Shown: positions 20,677-32,818 of the stretch, piece by piece
How the letters are laid out: each line of letters starts with the position of its first letter
Position numbering within the stretch: position 1 is the first letter of the stretch
From: Pseudomonadaceae bacterium
GTDB lineage: Bacteria; Pseudomonadota; Gammaproteobacteria; Pseudomonadales; Pseudomonadaceae
DNA: 64,000 nucleotides
Reading direction: 5' to 3'
Assembly (NCBI GenBank): GCA_030602315.1
Contig: JAUVZY010000008.1
Location: forward strand, 1-64,000
Notes under the pieces: generated by a model
Seen by the model: the letters and a program-made list of their open reading frames with translations, nothing else
Database searches by the model: none
What the model was told of the DNA's origin: nothing
Translations under genes and position numbers: made by a program

Positions 20677-22038
20677 ATGGCCAAGGCCAAGCGCATGTAC
20701 GGCTGCACCGAATGCGGCTCCACCTTTCCCAAATGGGCCGGACAGTGCACCGACTGCGGCGCCTGGAACACCCTGGTGGAAACCGTCGTCGAAAGCGCCC
20801 CGGCCGCCTCCGGGCGCAGCGGCTGGGCGGGCGATACCGCGAACCTCAAGACCCTCGCCGAAGTCAGCGTCGAGGACGTACCCCGCTTCGCCACCGGCTC
20901 CACCGAGCTGGATCGGGTACTCGGTGGCGGCCTGGTCGATGGCTCGGTGGTGCTGATCGGCGGCGACCCGGGCATCGGCAAGTCCACCATCCTGCTGCAG
21001 ACGCTGTGCACCCTGGCCGAGCGCTACAAGGCGCTGTACGTCACCGGCGAGGAATCGCAGCAGCAGGTGGCCATGCGCGCCCGGCGCCTGGACCTGCCGC
21101 AGGACAAACTCAAGGTGATGACCGAGACCTGCATCGAGTCGATCATCGCCACCGCCCGCCGCGAGCAGCCCAAAGTGATGGTGATCGACTCGATCCAGAC
21201 CATCTTCACCGAGCAGTTGCAGTCGGCGCCCGGCGGCGTGGCCCAGGTACGCGAGAGCGCGGCGCTGTTGGTGCGCTTCGCCAAGCAAAGCGGCACGGCG
21301 ATCTTTCTGGTCGGCCACGTGACCAAGGAAGGCGCGCTCGCCGGCCCCCGGGTGCTCGAGCACATGGTCGACACCGTGCTGTATTTCGAGGGCGAGTCGG
21401 ACGGTCGCCTGCGCCTGTTGCGCGCAGTGAAGAACCGCTTCGGCGCGGTCAACGAGCTGGGCGTGTTCGGTATGACCGACAAGGGCCTGAAGGAGGTCTC
21501 CAACCCGTCGGCGATCTTCCTCACCCGCGCCCAGGAGTCGGTGCCCGGCAGCGTGGTCATGGCCACCTGGGAAGGTTCGCGGCCGATGCTGGTGGAAGTG
21601 CAGGCGCTGGTCGACACCAGCCACCTGGCCAACCCGCGCCGCGTCACCCTGGGGCTGGATCAGAACCGCCTGGCGATGCTGCTCGCCGTGCTACACCGGC
21701 ACGGCGGCATTCCCACCTACGATCAGGACGTGTTCCTCAACGTGGTGGGCGGGGTGAAGGTGGTGGAGACGGCGGCCGACCTGGCGCTGATGGCTGCGGT
21801 GATTTCCAGCCTGCGCGACCGGCCGTTGCCGCATGATCTGCTGGTGTTTGGCGAGGTAGGGCTGTCCGGCGAGATCCGCCCGGTACCCAGCGGTCAGGAG
21901 CGCCTGAAGGAGGCGGCCAAGCACGGCTTCAAGCGCGCCATCGTACCCAAGGGCAACGCGCCCAAGGAGGCGCCGCCCGGCCTGCAGGTGGTGGCGGTGA
22001 CCCGCCTGGAACAGGCGCTGGATGCGCTGTTCGAGTAA
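20677..22038 (+). CDS. radA: DNA repair protein RadA
   Basis: 453-residue RecA-like branch-migration protein. An N-terminal zinc finger (CTECG...CTDCG, residues 10-27) is followed by the Walker A GGDPGIGKST near residue 95 and the KNRFG motif typical of RadA. The C-terminal Lon-like P domain lacks protease activity. The frame is open 52 codons earlier, but the ATG at 20677 gives the normal zinc-finger N-terminus and has a CGGAAG ribosome binding site 6 bases upstream. It is convergent with the PilZ gene, the same pair as PA4609/PA4608. Confidence 0.97.
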   Translation: MAKAKRMYGCTECGSTFPKWAGQCTDCGAWNTLVETVVESAPAASGRSGWAGDTANLKTLAEVSVEDVPRFATGSTELDRVLGGGLVDGSVVLIGGDPGIGKSTILLQTLCTLAERYKALYVTGEESQQQVAMRARRLDLPQDKLKVMTETCIESIIATARREQPKVMVIDSIQTIFTEQLQSAPGGVAQVRESAALLVRFAKQSGTAIFLVGHVTKEGALAGPRVLEHMVDTVLYFEGESDGRLRLLRAVKNRFGAVNELGVFGMTDKGLKEVSNPSAIFLTRAQESVPGSVVMATWEGSRPMLVEVQALVDTSHLANPRRVTLGLDQNRLAMLLAVLHRHGGIPTYDQDVFLNVVGGVKVVETAADLALMAAVISSLRDRPLPHDLLVFGEVGLSGEIRPVPSGQERLKEAAKHGFKRAIVPKGNAPKEAPPGLQVVAVTRLEQALDALFE

Positions 22039-22041
22039 CGT

Positions 22042-22410
22042 TCAGCCGCGGCCGAGCGCTGCCAGCTCACGCTCGAGCAGTTCGCTGTCACCGATGTTCA
22101 GCTCCACCAGACGACGCAGGTGGATGATCGAATCCAAGTCGATGTGCTTGCAGAAAAACCCCAGCTGGCCGCGCTCACGGTGCGCCAGCTCCACTTCCAT
22201 CACCACCTGAACGTCTTCGGACAGCAGGATGCGCGCCACCAAAGGCTCGCTCGGCGTGGGCGTCCACTCCTGCGGCTCGCTGACCAGCAGCCCCTTGAGG
22301 GACAGGTCATGCAGCTCCACCGGCCAGCTCCGTTCGCCTTGGGAAAGCACGGTATCGGCGTCGAATTCGATGCGCTGGAAACGACGACGGTCATGGGCGC
22401 TGGGATTCAT
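22042..22410 (-). CDS. PilZ domain c-di-GMP-binding protein, PA4608/MapZ-like
   Basis: 122-residue single PilZ domain. The two c-di-GMP signatures are present: RRFQR (RxxxR, 9-13) and DLSLKG (DxSxxG, 35-40). The C-terminal [16 protein letters not shown] helix region closely resembles P. aeruginosa PA4608 (MapZ), which binds the chemotaxis methyltransferase CheR1; the same adaptor role is likely. An AAGGAG site lies 8 bases before the ATG at 22410; a 38-codon upstream extension of the frame is not used. Confidence 0.92.
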   Translation of the reverse strand: MNPSAHDRRRFQRIEFDADTVLSQGERSWPVELHDLSLKGLLVSEPQEWTPTPSEPLVARILLSEDVQVVMEVELAHRERGQLGFFCKHIDLDSIIHLRRLVELNIGDSELLERELAALGRG

Positions 22411-22474
22411 GCAAAGGCTCCTTGATATCTGCTCGCCACTATAGCGAAGGCGCGCGGCAAACCTGAGACACAGA

Positions 22475-22936
22475 TCACAACCAGCGCCTGACGTGGTTCC
22501 GGTATTGCTGGTAGGCCGCGCCAAACAGCGTATCGAGAAAACGCTCCTCGCGCTCGATCACCCCCTGGTTCATGCAGACGATCAGCGCCGGCAACAGCAA
22601 CCACGGCCAGAGTGACCCGAGCAGCAGGCCGACCCCGGCATAGATCAGCGTATCCCCCAGATAGATCGGGTTGCGCGAAAAGCCGAAAGGACCGCTCGTC
22701 ACCAGGTGCTGCGGCTGGCCAAACGGGTTGAGCGTGGTCCGCTGACGAAACATCACCGCCGCCGACCAGAGCATCAAGCCCAGACCGGCGGCGATCAGTA
22801 ACCAGCCCAGTGCGCCGACCCAGCGCGGCCAGGGCAAGGCCAGCGGCAGGTTCGTACTGAGCGCCCAGGCGAACAGCACGAAGATCAGATAGATCATCGG
22901 CGGAGCCAGCGTGATACCGGCGGACGACTGCTTCAT
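22475..22936 (-). CDS. Isoprenylcysteine carboxyl methyltransferase-like membrane protein
   Basis: 153-residue membrane protein of the PEMT/ICMT-like family (DUF1295-related). It has about four hydrophobic segments and the conserved C-terminal SAM-binding block: [19 protein letters not shown], then [22 protein letters not shown]. The substrate is unknown; bacterial members act on lipids or small molecules. ATG at 22936 has GGAG 6 bases upstream; a GTG at 22951 is the alternative. It overlaps the open frame but not the coding region of the PilZ gene. Confidence 0.85.
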   Translation of the reverse strand: MKQSSAGITLAPPMIYLIFVLFAWALSTNLPLALPWPRWVGALGWLLIAAGLGLMLWSAAVMFRQRTTLNPFGQPQHLVTSGPFGFSRNPIYLGDTLIYAGVGLLLGSLWPWLLLPALIVCMNQGVIEREERFLDTLFGAAYQQYRNHVRRWL

Positions 22937-22974
22937 GGCCACTCCGAACACATCCTTTCTTTCAAGCTAGAACG

Positions 22975-23001
22975 AAAAAGCCCGCACAGGGCGGGCTTTT
23001 T
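22975..23001 (-). terminator. Terminator of glyA
   Basis: GCCCGC (22980-22985) pairs with GCGGGC (22991-22996), flanked by A and T runs on either side, 15 bases past the glyA stop. The symmetry allows bidirectional activity. Confidence 0.88.
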
Positions 23002-23016
23002 CACACAGCGTTTTGC

Positions 23017-24273
<1,257 letters not shown>

Positions 24274-24524
24274 TGAAGTCACCTGGAAAGAAGCTGCAGG
24301 GAGAAAGGGCGCGATTCTACCTCATCCGCGAAAAGGCGGGTATGAAAGCCGATCAAGCTGGCGCGAGTCGCTTTCATGCGGGCAAGGTCCAAGCCCTTGC
24401 CGCCAGGTTTGCCCTGACCCGGCCGTTCGGGTAGTTTTGCCGGCTCGACAGCGCCTGGCTCCAGGCCAGGTCCTTTGCGATTTCGCAGTCTTCCTTTTAT
24501 TCCTCCGTACGGGCGTCTGTTTCC

Positions 24525-26186
24525 ATGGCTCAATACGTCTACACCATGCATCGGGTCAGCAAGGTCGTGCCCCCGAAGCGTGAGATCCTCAAGAACATCT
24601 CCCTGTCGTTCTTCCCCGGCGCCAAGATCGGCGTGCTGGGCCTGAACGGCGCGGGCAAGTCCACCCTGCTGCGCATCATGGCCGGCGTCGACACCGAGTT
24701 CGACGGCGAAGCCCGCGCCATGCCGGGAATCAAGGTCGGCTACCTGCCGCAGGAGCCGCAGCTCGACCCCGAGCGCACCGTGCGCGAGATCGTCGAAGAG
24801 GCGGTGGGCGAGATCAAGCAGGCCCAGGCCCGCCTGGACGAGGTCTACGCCGCCTACGCCGAGCCGGATGCCGACTTCGACGCGCTGGCCGCCGAGCAGG
24901 CCAAGCTCGAAGCCATCCTGCAGGCCGCCGACGGCCACAACCTCGAGCGCCAGCTGGAAGTCGCCGCCGACGCGCTGCGCCTGCCGGCCTGGGAAGCCAA
25001 GATCGAGCACCTCTCCGGCGGCGAGAAGCGCCGCGTGGCGCTGTGCCGCCTGCTGCTGTCCGCGCCGGACATGCTGCTGCTCGACGAACCGACCAACCAC
25101 CTGGACGCCGACTCGGTGGCCTGGCTGGAGCGCTTCCTCCACGACTTCCCCGGCACCGTGGTGGCGATCACCCACGACCGCTACTTCCTCGACAACGTTG
25201 CCGGCTGGATCCTCGAACTCGACCGCGGCATGGGCATCCCCTTCGAGGGCAACTACTCGCAGTGGCTGGAATCCAAATCCGCCCGACTGGCCCAGGAGGC
25301 CAAGGCCGAAGCCGCCCACGCCAAGGCCATGAAGGCCGAACTGGAATGGGTACGCCAGGGCGCCAAGGCGCGTCAGGCCAAGTCCAAGGCCCGCCTGCAG
25401 CGCTTCGAGGAAATGCAGTCGCAGGAATTCCAGAAGCGCAGCGAAACCAACGAGATCTACATTCCCGCCGGCCCGCGCCTGGGCGACAAGGTCATCGACT
25501 TCCACAACGTGACCAAGGGCTACGGCGACCGCGTGCTGATCGAGAACCTCTCCTTCAGCGTGCCCAAGGGCGCCATCGTCGGCGTGATCGGCGGCAACGG
25601 CGCGGGCAAGTCCACCCTGCTGCGGATGATCACCGGCAAGGAGCAGCCGGATTCGGGCAGCATCGAGATCGGCGAGACCGTGCAGATCGCCAGCGTCGAA
25701 CAGAGCCGCGAGAACCTCGACGGCAGCAAGACCGTGTGGGAGCAGGTCTCCGACGGCTTCGACATGATCAAGGTCGGCAGCTACGAGGTACCGTCGCGTG
25801 GCTACGTCGGCCGCTTCAACTTCAAGGGCGCCGACCAGCAGAAGTTCGTCAAGGACCTCTCAGGCGGTGAGCGCGGCCGCCTGCACATGGCGCTGACCCT
25901 GAAGCAGGGCGGCAACGTGCTGCTGCTCGACGAACCGTCCAACGACCTCGACATCGAGACCCTGCGCGCGCTGGAAGAGGCCCTGCTGGACTTCCCCGGC
26001 TCGGCCATCGTGATCTCCCACGACCGCTGGTTCCTCGACCGTATCGCCACCCACATCCTCTCCTACGAGGACGACGGGGTGATCTTCTTCGAGGGCAACT
26101 ACACCGAGTACGAAGCCGACCGCAAGAAGCGCCTCGGCGACGCCGCGGCGCAGCCGCACCGGGTCAAGTACAAGAAGCTGGCCTGA
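24525..26186 (+). CDS. ettA: Energy-dependent translational throttle protein EttA (ABC-F)
   Basis: 553-residue soluble ABC-F ATPase that binds the ribosomal E site and gates entry into elongation according to ATP/ADP level. It has two ABC domains, each with Walker A (GLNGAGKST near 37-45; GGNGAGKST near 360) and signature ([16 protein letters not shown]). The linker between them is the P-site tRNA interaction motif region, rich in charged residues around 245-300. Length is close to E. coli EttA (555). It is followed by a strong terminator. Confidence 0.95.
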   Translation: MAQYVYTMHRVSKVVPPKREILKNISLSFFPGAKIGVLGLNGAGKSTLLRIMAGVDTEFDGEARAMPGIKVGYLPQEPQLDPERTVREIVEEAVGEIKQAQARLDEVYAAYAEPDADFDALAAEQAKLEAILQAADGHNLERQLEVAADALRLPAWEAKIEHLSGGEKRRVALCRLLLSAPDMLLLDEPTNHLDADSVAWLERFLHDFPGTVVAITHDRYFLDNVAGWILELDRGMGIPFEGNYSQWLESKSARLAQEAKAEAAHAKAMKAELEWVRQGAKARQAKSKARLQRFEEMQSQEFQKRSETNEIYIPAGPRLGDKVIDFHNVTKGYGDRVLIENLSFSVPKGAIVGVIGGNGAGKSTLLRMITGKEQPDSGSIEIGETVQIASVEQSRENLDGSKTVWEQVSDGFDMIKVGSYEVPSRGYVGRFNFKGADQQKFVKDLSGGERGRLHMALTLKQGGNVLLLDEPSNDLDIETLRALEEALLDFPGSAIVISHDRWFLDRIATHILSYEDDGVIFFEGNYTEYEADRKKRLGDAAAQPHRVKYKKLA

Positions 26187-26194
26187 TCCTCTGC

Positions 26195-26226
26195 AAAGCC
26201 CCGCCACCCGGCGGGGCTTTACTTTT
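26195..26226 (+). terminator. Terminator of ettA
   Basis: AAAGCCCCGCC (26195-26205) pairs with GGCGGGGCTTT (26210-26220) around an ACCC loop, followed by a T-rich tail, 8 bases after the ettA stop. Confidence 0.9.
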
Positions 26227-26302
26227 CAGGCCGCCGAAAAGGCCGCACCCGAGCCGTCTTCACGCCCGTGAACTGCGGCGGAATCTTTTTGAAAACAAGG
26301 TG

Positions 26303-26331
26303 TTGACAGGCCGTTTCGTCGCGAGAATAAT
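26303..26331 (+). promoter_or_regulatory. Strong sigma70 promoter of the tRNA-Met gene
   Basis: A perfect TTGACA (26303-26308), 17-base spacer and AATAAT (26326-26331) are followed by a GC-rich discriminator (GCGCGCC) before the tRNA at 26345. This layout is typical of stable-RNA promoters under growth-rate and stringent control. Confidence 0.85.
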
Positions 26332-26344
26332 GCGCGCCTCGAGT

Positions 26345-26421
26345 GGCTACGTAGCTCAGTTGGTTAGAGCACGGCATTCATAATGCTGGGGTCCGGGGTT
26401 CAAGTCCCTGCGTAGCCACCA
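26345..26421 (+). tRNA. tRNA-Met (anticodon CAT), elongator type
   Basis: A 77-base cloverleaf. The acceptor stem GGCTACG (26345-26351) pairs with CGTAGCC (26411-26417), the discriminator is A, and CCA (26419-26421) is encoded. The D-arm contains AGCTCAGTTGGTTAGAGC, the anticodon loop is TTCATAA, and the T-arm contains GGTTCAAGTCC. A fully paired first acceptor base pair (G1-C72) marks it as elongator, not initiator, tRNA. The acceptor and D-arm closely match E. coli elongator tRNA-Met. Confidence 0.97.
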
Positions 26422-26431
26422 CTAATTCCGA

Positions 26432-26459
26432 AGGGTCAGCGCAAGCTGGCCCTTTTTCT
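26432..26459 (+). terminator. Terminator of the tRNA-Met gene
   Basis: AGGGTCAGC (26432-26440), GCAA tetraloop, GCTGGCCCT (26445-26453), then a T-rich tail, 10 bases after the CCA end. Confidence 0.9.
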
Positions 26460-26503
26460 TTGCGCACAAAAAAGGCGCCCGCAGGCGCCCTGTCGTGCCG
26501 GGA

Positions 26504-27883
26504 TCAGGCGCCTTGCAGCGCCTGCTCCAGCGTCTCGCGCGCAGCGCGCTGACTGTCGTATTTGACGTACAGCGCGCGCTCTTCCTCCACCAGTACCGCA
26601 TCGCTGACCCCCTCCAGCGCCAGCAGGCGTTCGATGGCCGCCGAGCCCTGCGCCAGCTCCATCGCCTCGGGCAGCGTCAGGCGCAGGCTGGTCACGTAGG
26701 GCGGCTCGTTCATGCTCAGCGCCGCCACGAGCCACAGGCCGCAGAGCACGGCGCAGCCGATGAACACCAGACCAAGCCCGCCGTGCTGGTAGAGCCAGCC
26801 ACCGAAGATGCCGCCCACCGCCGCGCCGAGGAACTGGCTGGTGGCGTAGACGCCCATCGCCGTGCCCTTGCCGCCGGCCGGCGCCACCTTGCTGATCAAC
26901 GACGGCAGCGAGGCTTCCAGCAGGTTGAAGGCGGTGAAGAACAGCAGCATGCCGATCACCAGCGTCCACAGCGAGCCGCCGACCAGCCAGAAGTACAGCT
27001 CGCAGAGCAGCAGCAGGCCGACCGCGCCGGTCAGCACGCGCTTCATCTGGCGCTTCTTCTCGCCATAGATGATGAACGGAATCATGGCGAAGAAGCCGAG
27101 GCCCAGCGCGGTCAGGTAGACCCACCAGTGCTCTTCCTTGGGCAGAGCGCCCTGCTCCACCAGCGCCAGCGGCAGGGCGACGAAGCTCGCCATCAGTACC
27201 GCGTGCAGCACCAGAATGCCCAGGTCCAGGCGCAGCAGATCGGGGTGGCGCAGGATCTGGCCGAGCGCCTGGCGGGCGACCACCGACTCGCGATGCTGGC
27301 GACGGCGGTCGGCCTTGGGCAGCGTGGCGACGATGCCGATGCCGGCCAGCGCCAGCGCGGCGGTAATCCAGAACAGCCCGGCCAGACCGAAGCCACGGGT
27401 GATCAGCGGGCCGACGACCATCGCCACGGCGAACGACAGACCGATGCTCATGCCGATCATGGCCATCGCCTTGGTACGGTGCTGTTCACGGGTCAGGTCG
27501 GAGAGCAGCGCCATCACCGCCGCCGAGATCGCACCGGCGCCCTGCAGGATGCGCCCGGCAATCACGCCCCAGATCGACTCGGAAACCGCCGCGAGCACGG
27601 CGCCGGCGGCGAAAATCAGCAATCCGGCGTAGATCACCGGCAACCGGCCGATACGGTCGGAAAGCACGCCGAAAGGAATTTGCAGGAAGGCCTGGGTCAA
27701 ACCATAGGCACCGATGGCAAAGCCGATCAGCGCGGGCGTCGCGCCCTCCAGATCCATGCCATAGGTGGCGAGCACCGGCAGCACCATGAACATGCCCAGC
27801 ATGCGAAAGGCGAACACCAGGGCCAGGCTCGCCGAAGCACGGGCTTCCGTGGCGCTCATCCGCTCGGTGTAGGGTTGCTGCAT
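26504..27883 (-). CDS. MFS transporter with C-terminal ferredoxin-like domain (YajR/PA4233-like)
   Basis: 459-residue major facilitator with 12 hydrophobic segments; motif A is visible as SDRIGRLP near residue 77. After the last membrane segment (about residue 390) there is a soluble domain of about 65 residues that resembles the ferredoxin-like regulatory domain of E. coli YajR. The substrate is unknown; drug-efflux annotation is common for the family but unproven. It is divergent from uvrA, as in P. aeruginosa PA4233/PA4234. A second methionine at residue 9 is an alternative start. Confidence 0.87.
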   Translation of the reverse strand: MQQPYTERMSATEARASASLALVFAFRMLGMFMVLPVLATYGMDLEGATPALIGFAIGAYGLTQAFLQIPFGVLSDRIGRLPVIYAGLLIFAAGAVLAAVSESIWGVIAGRILQGAGAISAAVMALLSDLTREQHRTKAMAMIGMSIGLSFAVAMVVGPLITRGFGLAGLFWITAALALAGIGIVATLPKADRRRQHRESVVARQALGQILRHPDLLRLDLGILVLHAVLMASFVALPLALVEQGALPKEEHWWVYLTALGLGFFAMIPFIIYGEKKRQMKRVLTGAVGLLLLCELYFWLVGGSLWTLVIGMLLFFTAFNLLEASLPSLISKVAPAGGKGTAMGVYATSQFLGAAVGGIFGGWLYQHGGLGLVFIGCAVLCGLWLVAALSMNEPPYVTSLRLTLPEAMELAQGSAAIERLLALEGVSDAVLVEEERALYVKYDSQRAARETLEQALQGA

Positions 27884-27954
27884 GTGATCTCTCGCTCGTT
27901 TCTGACCGGCCGCGGATTCTACCAGTCATCCCTTGGACGGCACAGGCACGGACT

Positions 27955-27984
27955 TTGCCGCGATGTCGCAGCGAACTTTATACT
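27955..27984 (+). promoter_or_regulatory. Candidate promoter of uvrA
   Basis: TTGCCG (27955-27960), an 18-base spacer and TATACT (27979-27984) lead into a leader of about 25-30 bases before the uvrA TTG start. I see no clear LexA box (CTGT-N8-ACAG) around it. Confidence 0.45.
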
Positions 27985-28016
27985 CGGGCGTTTACTTCGG
28001 GCCATGCGAGGCAGTC

Positions 28017-30851
<2,835 letters not shown>

Positions 30852-30895
30852 ACCGGGTCAGCCGCGCGTCCGAGGCCGGCCGGTGACGGCGGGCC

Positions 30896-31189
30896 TCAGA
30901 CGCGCTGGCCGCTCTCGTCGAAAGTCAGCACGCTGACTTCGCCATCGACATCGGTGATGGTCGCCTGCCTGAGCACGCCATTGGCGTGGTAGTCGTAGGC
31001 ATGACGCAGTTCCAGCTCGGCATAGACGATCTTCTCCAGCACGCGCAGGCGCTCTTCGGCGTCGAACTGGCCACGAAAGTAGGTGTTGCGGTTGTCCAGC
31101 CCGCCCGCGGGCAGCTCGTTGGTGAGCTTGAGCGGCAGGCGCACGCCGCTGTAGGTGGTGAAATAGCGGGTGGTGTAGTCGGCGCTCAT
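30896..31189 (-). CDS. DUF6156-type small conserved protein
   Basis: 97-residue soluble protein starting MSADYTTRYFTTYSGVRLPLKL. The pattern YFTTYSGV.LPLKL, followed by LDNRNTYFRGQFD and a C-terminal beta-rich segment, is what I associate with DUF6156 in Pseudomonas. A tandem earlier start at 31195 exists. Its function is unknown, and it converges with uvrA. Confidence 0.78.
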   Translation of the reverse strand: MSADYTTRYFTTYSGVRLPLKLTNELPAGGLDNRNTYFRGQFDAEERLRVLEKIVYAELELRHAYDYHANGVLRQATITDVDGEVSVLTFDESGQRV

Positions 31190-31265
31190 AACCATTCAAT
31201 CCGTAAGGCTATTGAAAGCGGCGGATCATCGCATACAGTGAAGGCCCCGTTGCAAGGAGCGCCCC

Positions 31266-31712
31266 ATGCATATCCGTCTCGCCACTGCCGCCGACATCCC
31301 CTCGCTGTGCGACCTGCTGGGCCTGCTGTTCGCCCAGGAGGCCGAATTCGTCCCGGACCCTGCCGCGCAACGCCGAGGGCTGGCGGCGATCATCGACGAT
31401 CCGGCGATCGGGGAGATCTTCATCGCACTCGAGGGCGAACAGGCGCTGGGCATGGTCAACCTGCTGTACAGCGTCTCCACCGCGCTCGGCGCCCCGGTGG
31501 CGCTGCTCGAGGACATGGTGGTGGCAGGCCAGGCGCGCAATGCCGGGGTTGGCGCACGCCTGATCGAAGCGGCGATCACCCAGGCCCGGACCCGAGGCTG
31601 CCGGCGCATCACCCTGCTCACCGACCGCGACAACCTCGACGCCCAGCGCTTCTACGCCCGCCACGGCTTCACAGCATCGAGCATGCTGCCGCTGCGTCTG
31701 GCGCTGGACTAA
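31266..31712 (+). CDS. GNAT family N-acetyltransferase
   Basis: 148-residue single-domain acetyltransferase. The acetyl-CoA motif A reads QARNAGVGARLIEAAI (about residues 95-110) and motif B ends RFYARHGF. The acceptor substrate cannot be predicted. Its TAA stop overlaps the TAG stop of the convergent gntK by three bases. Confidence 0.9.
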   Translation: MHIRLATAADIPSLCDLLGLLFAQEAEFVPDPAAQRRGLAAIIDDPAIGEIFIALEGEQALGMVNLLYSVSTALGAPVALLEDMVVAGQARNAGVGARLIEAAITQARTRGCRRITLLTDRDNLDAQRFYARHGFTASSMLPLRLALD

Positions 31713-32212
31713 TCGTCGGCCGGCAGGCCGAGCGCGGCCATGATCTCTTCGACGATCACCGCCGGCGACGGCGTGATATCGACGATCAGTGCCTCATCCG
31801 CGGTCGGCGGCTCCAGCACGGCCAGCTGATCGGCGAGCAGCTCGGGGGCGAAGAAGTGCCCGCGCCGATACTGCAGGCGCTCGGCGAGCAGCGCCGGGCT
31901 GCCGTCGAGAAACACCATCCGCAGCTGCTCCAGATTGGCCCGCAGCAGCTCGCGATAGTCGCGCTTGAGCGCCGAACAGGCGAATACATGGTGCTCGCGC
32001 TGGCGCTCGCACAGCTGCATGGCATGGTGGATCGCCTCCAGCCAGGGCCAGCGATCGGCATCGGTGAGGGCGATGCCCTGGGCCATGCGCGCCTTGTTCT
32101 GCTCGGAGTGGAACTCGTCGGCATCGGAAAAGCGCCAGCCCAGGCGCGCCGCCAGCGCCTCGCCGATGGTGGTCTTGCCGCTGCCCGATACGCCCATCAC
32201 CAGCACGATCAT
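31709..32212 (-). CDS. gntK: Gluconokinase
   Basis: 167-residue P-loop kinase phosphorylating D-gluconate to 6-phosphogluconate, feeding the Entner-Doudoroff pathway. Motifs are GVSGSGKTT (7-15), DADEFH and the FACSALKRDYR block. No gluconate permease or GntR repressor gene is beside it, unlike the usual gnt cluster. It is convergent with, and overlaps, the GNAT gene. Confidence 0.93.
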   Translation of the reverse strand: MIVLVMGVSGSGKTTIGEALAARLGWRFSDADEFHSEQNKARMAQGIALTDADRWPWLEAIHHAMQLCERQREHHVFACSALKRDYRELLRANLEQLRMVFLDGSPALLAERLQYRRGHFFAPELLADQLAVLEPPTADEALIVDITPSPAVIVEEIMAALGLPADD

Positions 32213-32273
32213 CGGTGGTCTCCCTCCAGTCGTCCTGATCTTTCAGGTCGCCGGCACGCCCGCTAAGTTCCGC

Positions 32274-32603
32274 TCAGCCCTGCCCCAGGCGGCGCAGCTG
32301 CTCCAGGCGCAGGGCCAGGTTCTGCTCCAGCTCGCAGAGCTGCCGTGCCAGGCGCTCGCGCTCGGCGCCCTCGGCGGCCTGCTCGAGGCGCTCGCGCAGG
32401 CGGGCACGCTGCTGCAACAGCTCGATTTCCCGCGGCGGCACGCCGGCGTTTTTCAGCACCTGAAACGGCAGGCGCAGCGCTTGGGGGGTCTGCAGCCAGG
32501 CCTCGTCGATCACCAGCGGCGCCCCCGGGCGTGTCACCCCCTGCTGCCAGCCGGCCACGGCGCGGGCGATGCGCCGCTCGATGTCGTCTTCGATGCCGCT
32601 CAT
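32274..32603 (-). CDS. DUF1992 (DnaJC28-like) domain protein
   Basis: 109-residue protein. The N-terminal half shows a shortened DUF1992 pattern (EDDIERRIARAVAGWQ, then LRLPFQVLKNAGVPPREIEL); the C-terminal half is a predicted coiled coil rich in Leu/Glu/Arg. The GEFDNLPGAGKPL signature of canonical members is replaced by a diverged GVTRPGAPLVI segment. Function is unknown. It is divergent from the SLC13 gene and 61 bases upstream of gntK on the same strand. Confidence 0.75.
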   Translation of the reverse strand: MSGIEDDIERRIARAVAGWQQGVTRPGAPLVIDEAWLQTPQALRLPFQVLKNAGVPPREIELLQQRARLRERLEQAAEGAERERLARQLCELEQNLALRLEQLRRLGQG

Positions 32604-32775
32604 GGAGGCCTTCTCCCCTGCTCGATCAGGCCGTCACTGTTGCGCGCGGCGGCCAGCCGATCAACCGCCAGCGGACAGGCCGAAACGCGGACAGACGCTT
32701 TAATCCGAAAAGTAATAAAAACATCCGAAAACAGTCTTGGACTCTCTAAGGCCGGCAATTTATCTTCGCCTCCGT

Positions 32776-32810
32776 TTGGCCTGCCTACCTGGGCAGGCTC
32801 CGCTAGCCAA
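32776..32810 (+). promoter_or_regulatory. Two-part hairpin directly before the SLC13 ribosome binding site
   Basis: An outer stem TTGG (32776-32779) / CCAA (32807-32810) encloses an inner stem CCTGCC (32780-32785) / GGCAGG (32792-32797). The outer strand overlaps the AAGGA ribosome binding site at 32809-32813, six bases from the ATG. This could control translation; no known riboswitch class is recognised. Confidence 0.4.
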
Positions 32811-32818
32811 GGATTTCC

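Noticed and set aside
24274-24524. Glycine or other riboswitch between glyA and ettA
   Set aside because: The glyA leader is only a few bases to tens of bases long and no tandem glycine aptamer pattern could be traced.
27884-28016. A LexA box upstream of uvrA
   Set aside because: I looked for CTGT-N8-ACAG and found none convincing; SOS control cannot be claimed from the sequence.
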